From Prevotella denticola (GTDB lineage Bacteria > Bacteroidota > Bacteroidia > Bacteroidales > Bacteroidaceae), in assembly GCF_900454835.1 (NCBI RefSeq), contig NZ_UGTM01000001.1, positions 558,501 to 622,500 on the forward strand: a stretch of 64,000 nt of DNA, written 5' to 3'. The first letter of the stretch is position 1; the number at the start of each line of letters is the position of its first letter. Of the stretch, positions 50,011 to 58,083 are shown in pieces. The notes beneath the pieces are model-generated. The model saw only the letters and a list, made by a program, of their open reading frames with translations, did no database searches and was not told where the DNA came from. The position numbers and the translations under genes are program-made.

Positions 50011-50592
50011 ATGAAGAAGAAAATCATTTTATCGGTTTGCGTTGCGGTGGCTATGACTTTCAGTCTGCCATCTCAGGCACAGCGACTGATCCCCAAGCAA
50101 AGGGGCATAGAGGTCGTAGGGAGTGTTCCGCTTATCAAGGGAGAAAAGTTCCTTGCTGCTGACAATTTCGGCATGGGAGCATCACTCACCCGATATCTGG
50201 GTCGTGAGAACTATACCTTTGTTATGGCAGAGTATGAACAGCAGAATATGCCGTACAGAAGTTATAACGTAAAGCTCAAGGATGCTCTCTTACAGGTGGG
50301 CTATATGCACCCTGTTCTCTCCGACAATGGTAAGAACGTGTTTCTTTATGGTGGCATATCCGCTTTGGGTGGCTACGAGGAACTGAACGAGGATAAAAAA
50401 CTGCTGCCCGATGGGGCAACACTGCTCGACCGTTCACGCTTTGTCTATGGCGGTGCCGTGCATGGCTCGGTGGAAGTGTTCCTGACGGACAGAATTCTCT
50501 TTCTTATAAAGGCGCAGGGACGTTTCCTCTTTGGAACGGACGTGCATCGTTTTCGTCCGGTTGTTTCAGCAGGACTAAGGTTAAACTTTTAA
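50011..50592 (+). CDS. traO: TraO, outer-membrane conjugation protein
   Basis: 193 aa from the ATG at 50011, which gives a clean signal peptide (cut near SQAQ); the in-frame ATG at 49999 is less likely. A beta-barrel-like mature part ends LRLNF. In CTnDOT the next gene would be traP, a primase; it is absent here. Confidence 0.83.
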   Translation: MKKKIILSVCVAVAMTFSLPSQAQRLIPKQRGIEVVGSVPLIKGEKFLAADNFGMGASLTRYLGRENYTFVMAEYEQQNMPYRSYNVKLKDALLQVGYMHPVLSDNGKNVFLYGGISALGGYEELNEDKKLLPDGATLLDRSRFVYGGAVHGSVEVFLTDRILFLIKAQGRFLFGTDVHRFRPVVSAGLRLNF

Positions 50593-50604
50593 GTAGAAGA
50601 AAAG

Positions 50605-51072
50605 ATGAAGAAGATATTGAATACGATTTGGGTAATGGGTGTGCTGACCCTTGCCGTGTTTTGCCTATCTGCTTGTGATAGGGATTTGGATGTTCAGCTG
50701 TCTTATCCTTTCACTGTCGAGACGATGCCCGTTCAGAAGGACATCGTCAAAGGACAAACGGCAGAAATCAGGTGTATGCTCAAATGGGAAGGCAACTTTG
50801 CCGACACGCGCTACACCATCAGATATTTCCAACCGGACGGGAAAGGCACGCTAAGAATGGACAATGGAGCAGTCTTCAAGCCCAACGACCGCTATCCGCT
50901 TACAAAAGATGTGTTCCGACTTTACTACACCTCCGCTTCCACAGACCGACAAACCATTGATGTGTATGTGGAGGACAACTTCGGACAGACCGTCAAGCTA
51001 TCATTCAACTTCAACAACGAGAAGAATGAGGACACGCCCAAAGTGATAGTAAAAGTACCGATACGACAATGA
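50605..51072 (+). CDS. traQ: TraQ, conjugation lipoprotein (DUF3872)
   Basis: 155 aa. Lipoprotein signal peptide with lipobox LSACDRD, then the DUF3872 domain (DVQLSYPFTVETMPVQKDI). It overlaps the lysozyme gene by 4 bp, so both end the transfer operon. Confidence 0.85.
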   Translation: MKKILNTIWVMGVLTLAVFCLSACDRDLDVQLSYPFTVETMPVQKDIVKGQTAEIRCMLKWEGNFADTRYTIRYFQPDGKGTLRMDNGAVFKPNDRYPLTKDVFRLYYTSASTDRQTIDVYVEDNFGQTVKLSFNFNNEKNEDTPKVIVKVPIRQ

Positions 51073-51578
51073 ATTTAGCCAAGACAATCATATTATTTTG
51101 TTTGCTTTTAATGTGTTTCCAACCATTGTCAGCTCAAAGTAGGCGGAGGCGGCTCGCTGATCTCCCGCCCTTTGAGCGGGCGGTGGTCTGCATCAAGTAT
51201 TTTGAGGGAATGCACGACAAGAAGGATTACCCATATGTCGGATATGGGCATCGACTATTGCCCGGTGAACAATTTTCTTCCAATATGTCAGAATGGCAAG
51301 CGGACTCCCTACTTCGGGCAGACCTTTGGAAATGCTTTGAGATATTCAAGAAGTACGGAAAAGATGCTTTGCTACTTGCCGTGCTGTCATATAATGTTGG
51401 TGTAGGACGAATTTTAGGTTATGGAAAACATCCAAAAAGTCAGCTGCTACGAAAGATTGAAGCTGGAGATAGAAATATCTACAAAGAACTTCTGACCTTT
51501 TGCAAATACAGAGGTAAAGTCTTGAAAGTGCTAGTTAAGCGGAGACAAGTAGAATATTTCCTATTTTTCAATCTTTAA
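51069..51578 (+). CDS. Conjugation-associated lysozyme (GH24-like)
   Basis: 169 aa with a signal peptide (cut near LSAQ). The catalytic Glu lies in CIKYFEGMHDKKDYPYVGYGHRL (split at EG), the T4-lysozyme-type pattern, and a conserved AVLSYNVGVGRI follows. It opens peptidoglycan for the transfer channel. The last gene of the tra operon; the DNA becomes AT-rich right after it. Confidence 0.87.
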   Translation: MNLAKTIILFCLLLMCFQPLSAQSRRRRLADLPPFERAVVCIKYFEGMHDKKDYPYVGYGHRLLPGEQFSSNMSEWQADSLLRADLWKCFEIFKKYGKDALLLAVLSYNVGVGRILGYGKHPKSQLLRKIEAGDRNIYKELLTFCKYRGKVLKVLVKRRQVEYFLFFNL

Positions 51579-51629
51579 GATTGAAGTTGAAAAAGAAGGG
51601 AAAATGGACACTTTTTCATAAAAAAACTA

Positions 51630-51637
51630 TACCTTTG
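51630..51637 (+). promoter_or_regulatory. -7 promoter box of the membrane protein/MetK cassette
   Basis: TACCTTTG, 12 bp before the ATG at 51650, predicts a leader of only a few nt. The -33 region is poor. It would uncouple the cassette from the tra operon. Confidence 0.4.
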
Positions 51638-51649
51638 CAAGAAAACCTC

Positions 51650-52426
51650 ATGGAAAGAATATTACCCTATGAAATTAGTTACAAATGCTTAGAAAAATGG
51701 AGATTTGTTGAAAATGGATTTTTATGGAGTCTTCTTCTATGTCCTTTTTTAACAGTACTATTACAAAAACAAAATAATGAGTTTGTTGTAAGATGTATAA
51801 ACATATTATCAATAATCAATTATATATCTATAATAGGATACGCACTGCTTTATATAATTGTAGAGATTTTAATGCAGCCAATGACTGCAAGCAGTAGAAG
51901 AAAAGGGTTTATTGATAATTCTTTAGGAACTAAGTTTTTAGATCAGCCAGTTACTAATTACTATGATAATGATTCCATTAAAGTTGGAACATATAAAATG
52001 TTAGTAAACTGTTTTGAAAATTGTTTTTTCACTTTTAGCCTAGTTAAGGCTACACTATCAAGAAAATTTTTTAAAAACGTAATAATCGCATTGATTCTTA
52101 TTTTCTTTACATATTATGGAATCAAGAATTTAGATGTGACAATACCTATATTACAACTTTTTCTTTCATTCTTCTTTTTAATGGACTTAGCATATCATGT
52201 TAGCTTTTATTTTAAACTACGCTCACTATTTGAAAGATTTAAATCTATTTTTTCAAAAAAGTTATCCAAAAAGGAAACACTTCAGCAGGCATTCTATATG
52301 GTTCTTGAGTATGAATCAGCTTTAGCCTATAATAAATCATCAATCAGTAACTTAAAGTATAAGGAGATGAACGAAAAATTGACAAATGATTGGGCAGAAA
52401 TAAAAAGAAATTACAACATATCATAA
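51650..52426 (+). CDS. Four-helix membrane protein paired with MetK (candidate effector)
   Basis: 258 aa from the ATG at 51650 (a longer frame starts at a TTG at 51581). Two membrane helices at about 22-40 and 50-78, a cytosolic loop with RRKGFIDNSLGTKF and NCFENCFFTFSL, two more at about 145-165 and 168-192, then a helical cytosolic tail. This 2+2 helix plan with an RR-x-DN loop recalls the 4TM/SLATT effectors of nucleotide-signalling defence systems, but I cannot assign a family by eye. The stop overlaps the metK start by one base (TAATG), so they are coupled. Clearly AT-richer than the tra genes. Confidence 0.72.
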   Translation: MERILPYEISYKCLEKWRFVENGFLWSLLLCPFLTVLLQKQNNEFVVRCINILSIINYISIIGYALLYIIVEILMQPMTASSRRKGFIDNSLGTKFLDQPVTNYYDNDSIKVGTYKMLVNCFENCFFTFSLVKATLSRKFFKNVIIALILIFFTYYGIKNLDVTIPILQLFLSFFFLMDLAYHVSFYFKLRSLFERFKSIFSKKLSKKETLQQAFYMVLEYESALAYNKSSISNLKYKEMNEKLTNDWAEIKRNYNIS

Positions 52427-53469
52427 TGAAATATACTGTAGAAAACGTCTTGCAAGGCCATCCTGATAAGATTTGTGATCAAATAAGCGATGCGTTATTA
52501 GATGAATGCCTTAAATTAAACAAATATGCTCACACTGCAATAGAATGCCTTGGTACTGGTCATAATGTTGTTGTAGGTGGAGAGATTGACGGAATTGAAG
52601 ATTTAGAATTAGATGTAGTGAAAATTGTAAATGATCTGTATCACTCTATTGGATATGAAGAATTCCTTTCCGTTCAAAATTTATTAAGATGCCAATCAAG
52701 TCAACTTAAAATGGGCCTCATTAAAGATGGTGCTGGTGACCAAGGTATTATGTATGGATATGCCGTCAATAATAAATATAACTATTTACCTTATGGTGTA
52801 TATTTATCAAGTTTAATAGCAAAAGAAATTGATAAGTATAGACTTAATTCCGACTATCTATTACCTGATGGAAAAATTCAAATAATAGTAAATGATAATA
52901 GGCTAGAAAAATTATCAGTTAATATTCAACATAAGGGTAAAGTCGATAAATGTTTTATGGAAAATGATATTGTGGACAATGTTTTGAGTAAATTTATTGA
53001 CCCATCTGAAACAGAATTTAATATAAATCAAAACTCAAATTTTCTACAAGGTGGCTTTTTGAATGATACCGGACTAACTGGACGAAAAATCATAGTCGAT
53101 ACTTATGGAGGAATAGCTCCTCATGGCGGAGGAGCCTTTTCTGGCAAAGACCCAACTAAGATGGATCGAACAGCTGCATATATGGCACGTTTTGTTGCCA
53201 AAAACATTGTTGCTAACGGATTTGCAAATGAATGTACAATTTCAGTAGCGTACGCTTTTGGTGAAGAAAGGCCAATTATGTTGCAAGTTGTAACTGAGAA
53301 AAGAGATAATCATAAAATGCTGACTCAGCTAATAAATGAGAGATTTGACTTTAGACCAGAAGCTATAATAGAGCGTTTAGGATTAAGACAGTTTTCATTT
53401 TTACCTACATCTCGTTATGGTCACTTTTCAAATTCTGATTATCCATGGGAACAAGTCTATACATTATAG
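52426..53469 (+). CDS. Divergent S-adenosylmethionine synthetase
   Basis: 347 aa, shorter than housekeeping MetK (about 385-430). Conserved: GHPDKICDQISDA, GGEI, GAGDQG, PDGK, GLTGRKIIVDTYGG and HGGGAFSGKDPTKMDR, covering most ATP, metal and phosphate ligands known from E. coli MetK. Changed: the flexible active-site loop is shortened (QSPDIxxGV reduced to QSSQLKMG), and the TGRF arginine, which contacts ATP phosphates, is Asn (NSNF). It probably still binds ATP and methionine but may make SAM under control, or another product. It is the second gene of the cassette; the host should have its own metK elsewhere. Confidence 0.85.
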   Translation: MKYTVENVLQGHPDKICDQISDALLDECLKLNKYAHTAIECLGTGHNVVVGGEIDGIEDLELDVVKIVNDLYHSIGYEEFLSVQNLLRCQSSQLKMGLIKDGAGDQGIMYGYAVNNKYNYLPYGVYLSSLIAKEIDKYRLNSDYLLPDGKIQIIVNDNRLEKLSVNIQHKGKVDKCFMENDIVDNVLSKFIDPSETEFNINQNSNFLQGGFLNDTGLTGRKIIVDTYGGIAPHGGGAFSGKDPTKMDRTAAYMARFVAKNIVANGFANECTISVAYAFGEERPIMLQVVTEKRDNHKMLTQLINERFDFRPEAIIERLGLRQFSFLPTSRYGHFSNSDYPWEQVYTL

Positions 53470-53509
53470 AAAACATCTATAATCCTGCGACTTTCTTTTG
53501 CTTCTTTTC

Positions 53510-53577
53510 TTTGGTCGCCTGCTCGTTCAAAGAAAAAGAAAAGAAGCCACGCAATTTTGAGGTTGCGTGGCTCATTA
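53510..53577. terminator. Terminator between the MetK cassette and the PcfJ block
   Basis: AGCCACGCAA (53545-53554) pairs with TTGCGTGGCT (53563-53572), preceded by a CTTTCTTTG-type/CAAAGAAAAAG inverted repeat. It separates convergent genes and should work both ways. Confidence 0.7.
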
Positions 53578-53579
53578 TG

Positions 53580-53798
53580 TTAGGGCTTTTCAGTTGTTTC
53601 AATTATCCGCTCTTCGGGGTGGGTATTAAAAGCCCAATTGATTTGTTCATCGGGCAGTGTGCTGTGTATTCCTCTGCCCATCACCATTCCACAATCTTCA
53701 AGGATTTTCCGCTCGGCTTCTTCTCGGTCTGTGGCTGCTACCTCAAATACTCCTTCAAAAACGTATTGCGTGCGTACTCTATAAACTTTCCTTTCCAT
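53580..53798 (-). CDS. Small hypothetical ICE protein
   Basis: 72 aa. A compact beta-alpha-like sequence (KVYRVRTQYVFEGVFEVAATDREEAERKI, in two parts) of the kind found in DpnD/PcfM-like small proteins; I cannot confirm this. It is last in the leftward block. Confidence 0.6.
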   Translation of the reverse strand: MERKVYRVRTQYVFEGVFEVAATDREEAERKILEDCGMVMGRGIHSTLPDEQINWAFNTHPEERIIETTEKP

Positions 53799-53802
53799 AT
53801 TT

Positions 53803-54057
53803 TCAAAATTCAGCGATTAGTAATCTGTGTTCCATTGGCTCGCCATTCGATAGCCAACGGTGGGTTAGCCAAAAATGATGTGCACCGTAACCATAGACAA
53901 AAAACTTGTCAAGTTCCGTTTCTTGGGAGATTTGGAGGAGTGCGGTCTGCAACTCCTCCTTGTTCTCAGCTATGCTTATGGCATTGATTACTCTCACGAT
54001 GATGTTGGGGATTTCGTCTGCCCAACTGCGAATAATGCCTTCTATCTGTACTTTCAT
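53803..54057 (-). CDS. Small hypothetical ICE protein
   Basis: 84 aa from the ATG at 54057, starting MKVQIEGIIRSWADEIPNII. The longer frame to 54168 overlaps pcfJ and is rejected. Helical N-terminal half; no known domain. Four bp from the 72-aa gene, 23 bp after pcfJ. Confidence 0.6.
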   Translation of the reverse strand: MKVQIEGIIRSWADEIPNIIVRVINAISIAENKEELQTALLQISQETELDKFFVYGYGAHHFWLTHRWLSNGEPMEHRLLIAEF

Positions 54058-54080
54058 ATTGCTTTGTTTTATGGATTGTG

Positions 54081-55352
54081 TTATGCGGTTGCTCTCTGCG
54101 CTATCGTTCTCATATTCTTCTGCATCAAGGCGAGTATCTGCTCGTGGTACTCGGTGTTCTTGTTGCACACGCCACGACTTTGCACCACTTTCATAGTTTC
54201 CAATGATACCTCGATGGTCTCGATGCGCTCTCCGTCCTTTGTGGCAGAAAAGATAAGCGACTGCGGTTTGCTGTAATAGCGTGCATCATATACGCAATGG
54301 TGCATTGCTGTGCCTTCCTCCAAATGCTCCTGCACACTCTCCAAAACGTGGATGCGGATAATGCCGTCCGTAAACTCTATGCCAAAGAATTTTGCTTTGA
54401 GTTGCTTGTACTCTTGTTCGGCTTCCATTGCTTCCTTACGCTTCTTGATAATGTTCTCACGTTCTTTCATCGCTCTGCGCTTGGCTTGGTAATGGTCGTG
54501 TGCTGCTCTTAGGTCGGTGGGGCAAACGTACTTCGGACTGCGTATGTCCTTGTTGAGTGTCGCAAGCGTATCAACCATATCGCACCACAAATTGCCGTCC
54601 TCCACTTGGTAGCTGTTGCGCAAACAGATACGGATAGATGCCCAATACTTGTCAATCTTGGCATATCTGTCCCTAATGAAGTGGCGAAGTAGGGAGATTT
54701 GTCCAGACTTCAATAAGGTTTCCGCCTTGTTGTCCGTAAGAATGGAATGGAACAACTCAAAGGGGGTAAGGTCGTGGAACGCTCCCTTAAATCCGTTGCG
54801 CCTAATGTCTTTCATCACTCCATAACGTGGGTAAATGCCGTGTGGGAGTATGTCGTACAATAGTTTGTCGGGACGGATTTCCAACTTACTGCCAAACTGC
54901 CACGTATCATACCAACAACTCATCGGGCGAAGTCGTGCCAATACTGCGCTTTTGCCGTTGGGTGCCATCCAACGCTCAACCACCTCAGAACAAAATCGTC
55001 TTATCGGTTGCCCTTGCTTGCGGTACACCTCCATATAGAAGTAACGTATCACTTGGTAGCCTTTGAAGGTGGTAAGTACGCAATAGTATGCAATATCTCT
55101 AGATACCCTCTGACGTTCTGTATGTATGGTGAGTTTCGTTCCGCAATGGGGGCAAATGGTGGTCTTGCCTTTATGCCGTGTGTCCGTCCATTGGTGTCCA
55201 CACTCCAAACAAGTGTGTTCGCCTTTCGTGTTGCGCTTGGCAATATGCTCAAAAAGGTGCGTATATGCCCACTGACTTTGCTTGTCGGTAATGGTGGGGA
55301 GTTGGATAGCCAACTCCGCCACTTGCTTCTGAAATTTATTTCTTGGTTTCAT
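54081..55352 (-). CDS. PcfJ-like protein
   Basis: 423 aa. A zinc-ribbon at about 48-72 (CLECGHQW and CPHCGTKL), a long middle and the PcfJ domain at the C-terminus with GTAMHHCVYDARYYSKPQSLIF (split) and VVQSRGVCNKNTEYHEQI, where the GxxMxHCV and RGxxN blocks are the family signature. PcfJ genes accompany PcfK on conjugative plasmids and ICEs; their role is unknown. It follows ardA with a 17-bp gap. Confidence 0.83.
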   Translation of the reverse strand: MKPRNKFQKQVAELAIQLPTITDKQSQWAYTHLFEHIAKRNTKGEHTCLECGHQWTDTRHKGKTTICPHCGTKLTIHTERQRVSRDIAYYCVLTTFKGYQVIRYFYMEVYRKQGQPIRRFCSEVVERWMAPNGKSAVLARLRPMSCWYDTWQFGSKLEIRPDKLLYDILPHGIYPRYGVMKDIRRNGFKGAFHDLTPFELFHSILTDNKAETLLKSGQISLLRHFIRDRYAKIDKYWASIRICLRNSYQVEDGNLWCDMVDTLATLNKDIRSPKYVCPTDLRAAHDHYQAKRRAMKERENIIKKRKEAMEAEQEYKQLKAKFFGIEFTDGIIRIHVLESVQEHLEEGTAMHHCVYDARYYSKPQSLIFSATKDGERIETIEVSLETMKVVQSRGVCNKNTEYHEQILALMQKNMRTIAQRATA

Positions 55353-55369
55353 TTTCTGTCCTCCTTGTT

Positions 55370-55900
55370 TTACTCGTCACGGAATACATATCCACTCTCA
55401 AACCAATACCCCTCGTCAAAGAGTTCGTCCGCATATTTGTCATAATCGAAATATCGTTCTGCAAACTCGGATAGTTCGTGTTCCATACTTACTATTTCCC
55501 TTGCAAACTCTTCTTTGTTCACATATCTGCCTACAAAAGCGGAATTGAATTGTCTCATTAGGTAATAGACGGACTCGGTTAAATCCTTGCCGGTATTCTC
55601 TACCCATATCCAAAAGGCACTCACATTCATACCGTCCAAATTCTCCAACTCGTCCCTCAGTTCAAAGAAGTTGCTATCCAAATGCCCCTCGTCAATGAGT
55701 TCTTCGGGTATGTTCCCCCAATCTTGGAACATCAATTCGGGTTCTTCCTCGTCTTGGTGGAGTTCGTGGCATACTTCCATAAACTCGTCTTGGTCGTAAC
55801 ACTCTGAAAGGTCTATCCACTTACCTCTTAGTGAGCCTTCGTTGTACTTGGCGTAAGTGCCTACATAGATGCGTGCTTCGCTTAAATCGTATCGTTCCAT
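55370..55900 (-). CDS. ardA: ArdA antirestriction protein
   Basis: 176 aa, very acidic, a DNA mimic. Recognisable ArdA blocks: RIYVGTYAKYNEGSLRGKW, ELMFQDWGNIPEEL and FVGRYVNKEEFA. It inhibits type I restriction enzymes so that the incoming strand survives in a new host. Between PcfK and PcfJ genes, 12-17 bp apart. Confidence 0.92.
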   Translation of the reverse strand: MERYDLSEARIYVGTYAKYNEGSLRGKWIDLSECYDQDEFMEVCHELHQDEEEPELMFQDWGNIPEELIDEGHLDSNFFELRDELENLDGMNVSAFWIWVENTGKDLTESVYYLMRQFNSAFVGRYVNKEEFAREIVSMEHELSEFAERYFDYDKYADELFDEGYWFESGYVFRDE

Positions 55901-55912
55901 AGTCTTTGCTTT

Positions 55913-56329
55913 TTAGAAGTCAAACAATGAAGGTTGTGCAACCTCTGCCGTTTCTCTCTTTTGTGGTCTTGCGTTACGGCTCTGTATCTTGGCAAGTTCC
56001 TCGCGTTGGTACTGCTTGATGGCTTCCTGCCGTGCTTCGGCTTTCTCCTCCTCCGTGAGTTCCACAATATGGTTTACTGCCACTCTGCAAGTGATAGCCT
56101 TACCCACCTCGATTTCGTCCTCGTCATAGTAGTGGACTGCCATTGAGTAGATTTCATCGTCCTCAAATCCATTGCAGCCACTCGCCTGCACTTGGTTCAA
56201 GATGTAGGTTACACACTCCTCGATGCTCTTGTTAGGCTTCATCAAGTTGGGAGCAAACAAAGGGTCTGTCGCTGCACGCTGATTGAGATACTCGGCTATT
56301 GCTCTCGTAAAATGTTCTGTTCCTTTCAT
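55913..56329 (-). CDS. PcfK-like protein
   Basis: 138 aa. It matches the PcfK type by its start (TEHFTRAIAEYLNQRAATDPLF), the acidic DDEIYSMAVHYYDEDEIEVGK core and the tail ending in QPSLFDF, a clamp-binding-like motif. The function is unknown; it is linked to PcfJ. Confidence 0.78.
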   Translation of the reverse strand: MKGTEHFTRAIAEYLNQRAATDPLFAPNLMKPNKSIEECVTYILNQVQASGCNGFEDDEIYSMAVHYYDEDEIEVGKAITCRVAVNHIVELTEEEKAEARQEAIKQYQREELAKIQSRNARPQKRETAEVAQPSLFDF

Positions 56330-56334
56330 ATCGC

Positions 56335-56766
56335 TTAGTATTTAGGGATTTCTACAATTTGGTTTATCTGTCCGCAAAGGAAACTTCTTAGGCTGGTGCG
56401 GTCGGGTGCATAATACTCTGACCAATGTCCGTATTGATTGACCAAATACTTCTTCAATACGTCCATAAAGTCAAACCGATAACCCATTAGGGGAACGGCT
56501 GTGCGGAAATAGGTGTTGGTGTTCACCGCTTCGGCAAGCCAATTCTTTTCCTCACGGCTCATTCGCTCCCCACGATTGAGTTTCAAACGTAGGAGATACA
56601 CCTTACTGCCACTCAGTCTGTCCAACGGCTCAACGTCCCACTGCACAAACTTAGTTGCCACCAAACGCTCACTTTCATCAACCACCGAACTTATGCGGTA
56701 ATGAGAGGAGGAGCTATATCCTTTTTCTTTCATCGAAGATGTGATATTTACTTTTTGCTGTTCCAT
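56335..56766 (-). CDS. Hypothetical ICE protein
   Basis: 143 aa from the ATG at 56766 (the open frame to 56922 is rejected because it runs through the inverted repeat upstream). Soluble, with a beta-rich first half and a helical second half (RMSREEKNWLAEAVN). No domain recognised. First gene of the block that goes on with pcfK, 5 bp away. Confidence 0.62.
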   Translation of the reverse strand: MEQQKVNITSSMKEKGYSSSSHYRISSVVDESERLVATKFVQWDVEPLDRLSGSKVYLLRLKLNRGERMSREEKNWLAEAVNTNTYFRTAVPLMGYRFDFMDVLKKYLVNQYGHWSEYYAPDRTSLRSFLCGQINQIVEIPKY

Positions 56767-57122
56767 AATGACATTTTTTTTATGCGTCCAAAGATCGGAG
56801 TATGCTGATTCCTTTTTGTAGCAATAAGAAGGTAGGGGGCGCAGCCGGCACAAGGTTTTGCAGGAAAATACTACCCGAAATGAAATGTAGGTGTGGAGAT
56901 TTTCCGTGCAAACCAAAGGCACAGACCTTGTGCAAGCCGTAGCCCCTTACTACCTTTGCGAATAAAAAGAAATCAGCACCGACTTATGGCACATCAAAGT
57001 GGAATAGATGGAATTTAGAAGCGAAAGTGCAACGCCGGTATGGAAAATGAAAAAGGTGGCTACCTCAATCGAGATAACCACCCATAAAGAAGAATGAATC
57101 GAAGAAGATCTTTCCTTGTGCC
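56767..57122. other. Regulatory stretch with a long imperfect inverted repeat and a terminator
   Basis: Arms of about 26 nt (GGTAGGGGGCGCAGCC...GCACAAGG at 56831-56855; CCTTGTGCAAGCC...CTTACTACC at 56926-56954) with GCACAAGG/CCTTGTGC perfectly paired. A plus-strand TACCTTTG box is at 56951-56958. At 57055-57082 GGTGG/CCACC forms a minus-strand terminator with a U-run for the gene at 57123. No gene is seen. Confidence 0.5.
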
Positions 57123-57470
57123 TTAGAGCACACAGAGCAGGATTGCCACGATGACGGCAAGCCAGAACAGCCAACGCAGGATTGTAAAGGTTACTTGCAG
57201 AATAACTCTGACAATGAAGCGTAGTATCAGGAAACCGAGAATAACTGAAACGGCGGTTACGACTTGCGGCGTAACGATCTTCGAAATGAGGTAAACTGCA
57301 CCGATAACGATGGAAAGCAGAACGGTGAGTTCGATGAAGCGTGTCCAACCGAAGTGGCGGACTTGCTTGGGAGAAGTCGGCTGCTGTTTGATATTATCGG
57401 TTTTGTTCGATGCGTCTGCCTTGATGAAGGCGGGTGTGTGAACGTCTTGATTCATGATGATTGTATTCAT
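57123..57470 (-). CDS. Small membrane protein
   Basis: 115 aa from the ATG at 57470. A polar N-terminus is followed by three hydrophobic helices (about 45-65, 70-90, 95-113). No family recognised. Its terminator is at 57055-57082. A common kind of gene near ICE ends; function unknown. Confidence 0.6.
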   Translation of the reverse strand: MNTIIMNQDVHTPAFIKADASNKTDNIKQQPTSPKQVRHFGWTRFIELTVLLSIVIGAVYLISKIVTPQVVTAVSVILGFLILRFIVRVILQVTFTILRWLFWLAVIVAILLCVL

Positions 57471-57610
57471 AATCGGGACTTTTAATAGTTTCAAGAGCGA
57501 TAACAAGATGCGCACACTACACAAAGACAAGTGTTTGCAAAACTCTTGACGTGTGGAGTGGAGCGTTTATCTTGGCTCTTGACACTACAAAAGCCCCCGA
57601 TGGTGAAGTA

Positions 57611-58078
57611 TCAAGTCATGTTCTCACCGCCTATCGTTGGTAGACCATTGACCTCGATGAGCAGCACGATGGTACCGGTCAGCTCGGTGTACAGTTTGTC
57701 GTATTCTGTATCTGCCGCAAAGTCGTCCGTAAGTTCGTACCTGGCAAATACCGCTTGAATAGCCTTGTTGTTCAGTAAAATTAGTGCTAACCTTTCGGGA
57801 AGCGGACTTGGCAGCTCCTTCTCAAACTCCTGCTCCAGCAGGGAAACAAGGGTATCATACTTTGAGAAATGCAGGTTGTGGTACAGCACCTCGCTTGCCA
57901 TCGTCTCTGCTTCGGGGTAGGAGAAACCTTGCGCCACGGCATCGCAGTAAGCCGTCAGAGCCTCGTCTGCTCGAGCGGTTACAAACGCATTGTCATTCAC
58001 TCTCTCTGGAAAATGCTCTCCGAGATATGCTTCTAACTTCAAACGGAAGTAAGAAAGCTCTTTCTTTGTTGTTGCCAT
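57611..58078 (-). CDS. DUF1896 protein
   Basis: 155 aa, helical and acidic: FRLKLEAYLGEHFPERVND, DEALTAYCDAVAQGFSYPEA and ELTGTIVLLIEVNGLPTIGG. DUF1896 proteins occur in Bacteroidales ICEs near topB or int. The role is unknown. It starts 6 bp after the integrase gene stop, so it is probably cotranscribed with it. Confidence 0.8.
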   Translation of the reverse strand: MATTKKELSYFRLKLEAYLGEHFPERVNDNAFVTARADEALTAYCDAVAQGFSYPEAETMASEVLYHNLHFSKYDTLVSLLEQEFEKELPSPLPERLALILLNNKAIQAVFARYELTDDFAADTEYDKLYTELTGTIVLLIEVNGLPTIGGENMT

Positions 58079-58083
58079 AAGTC

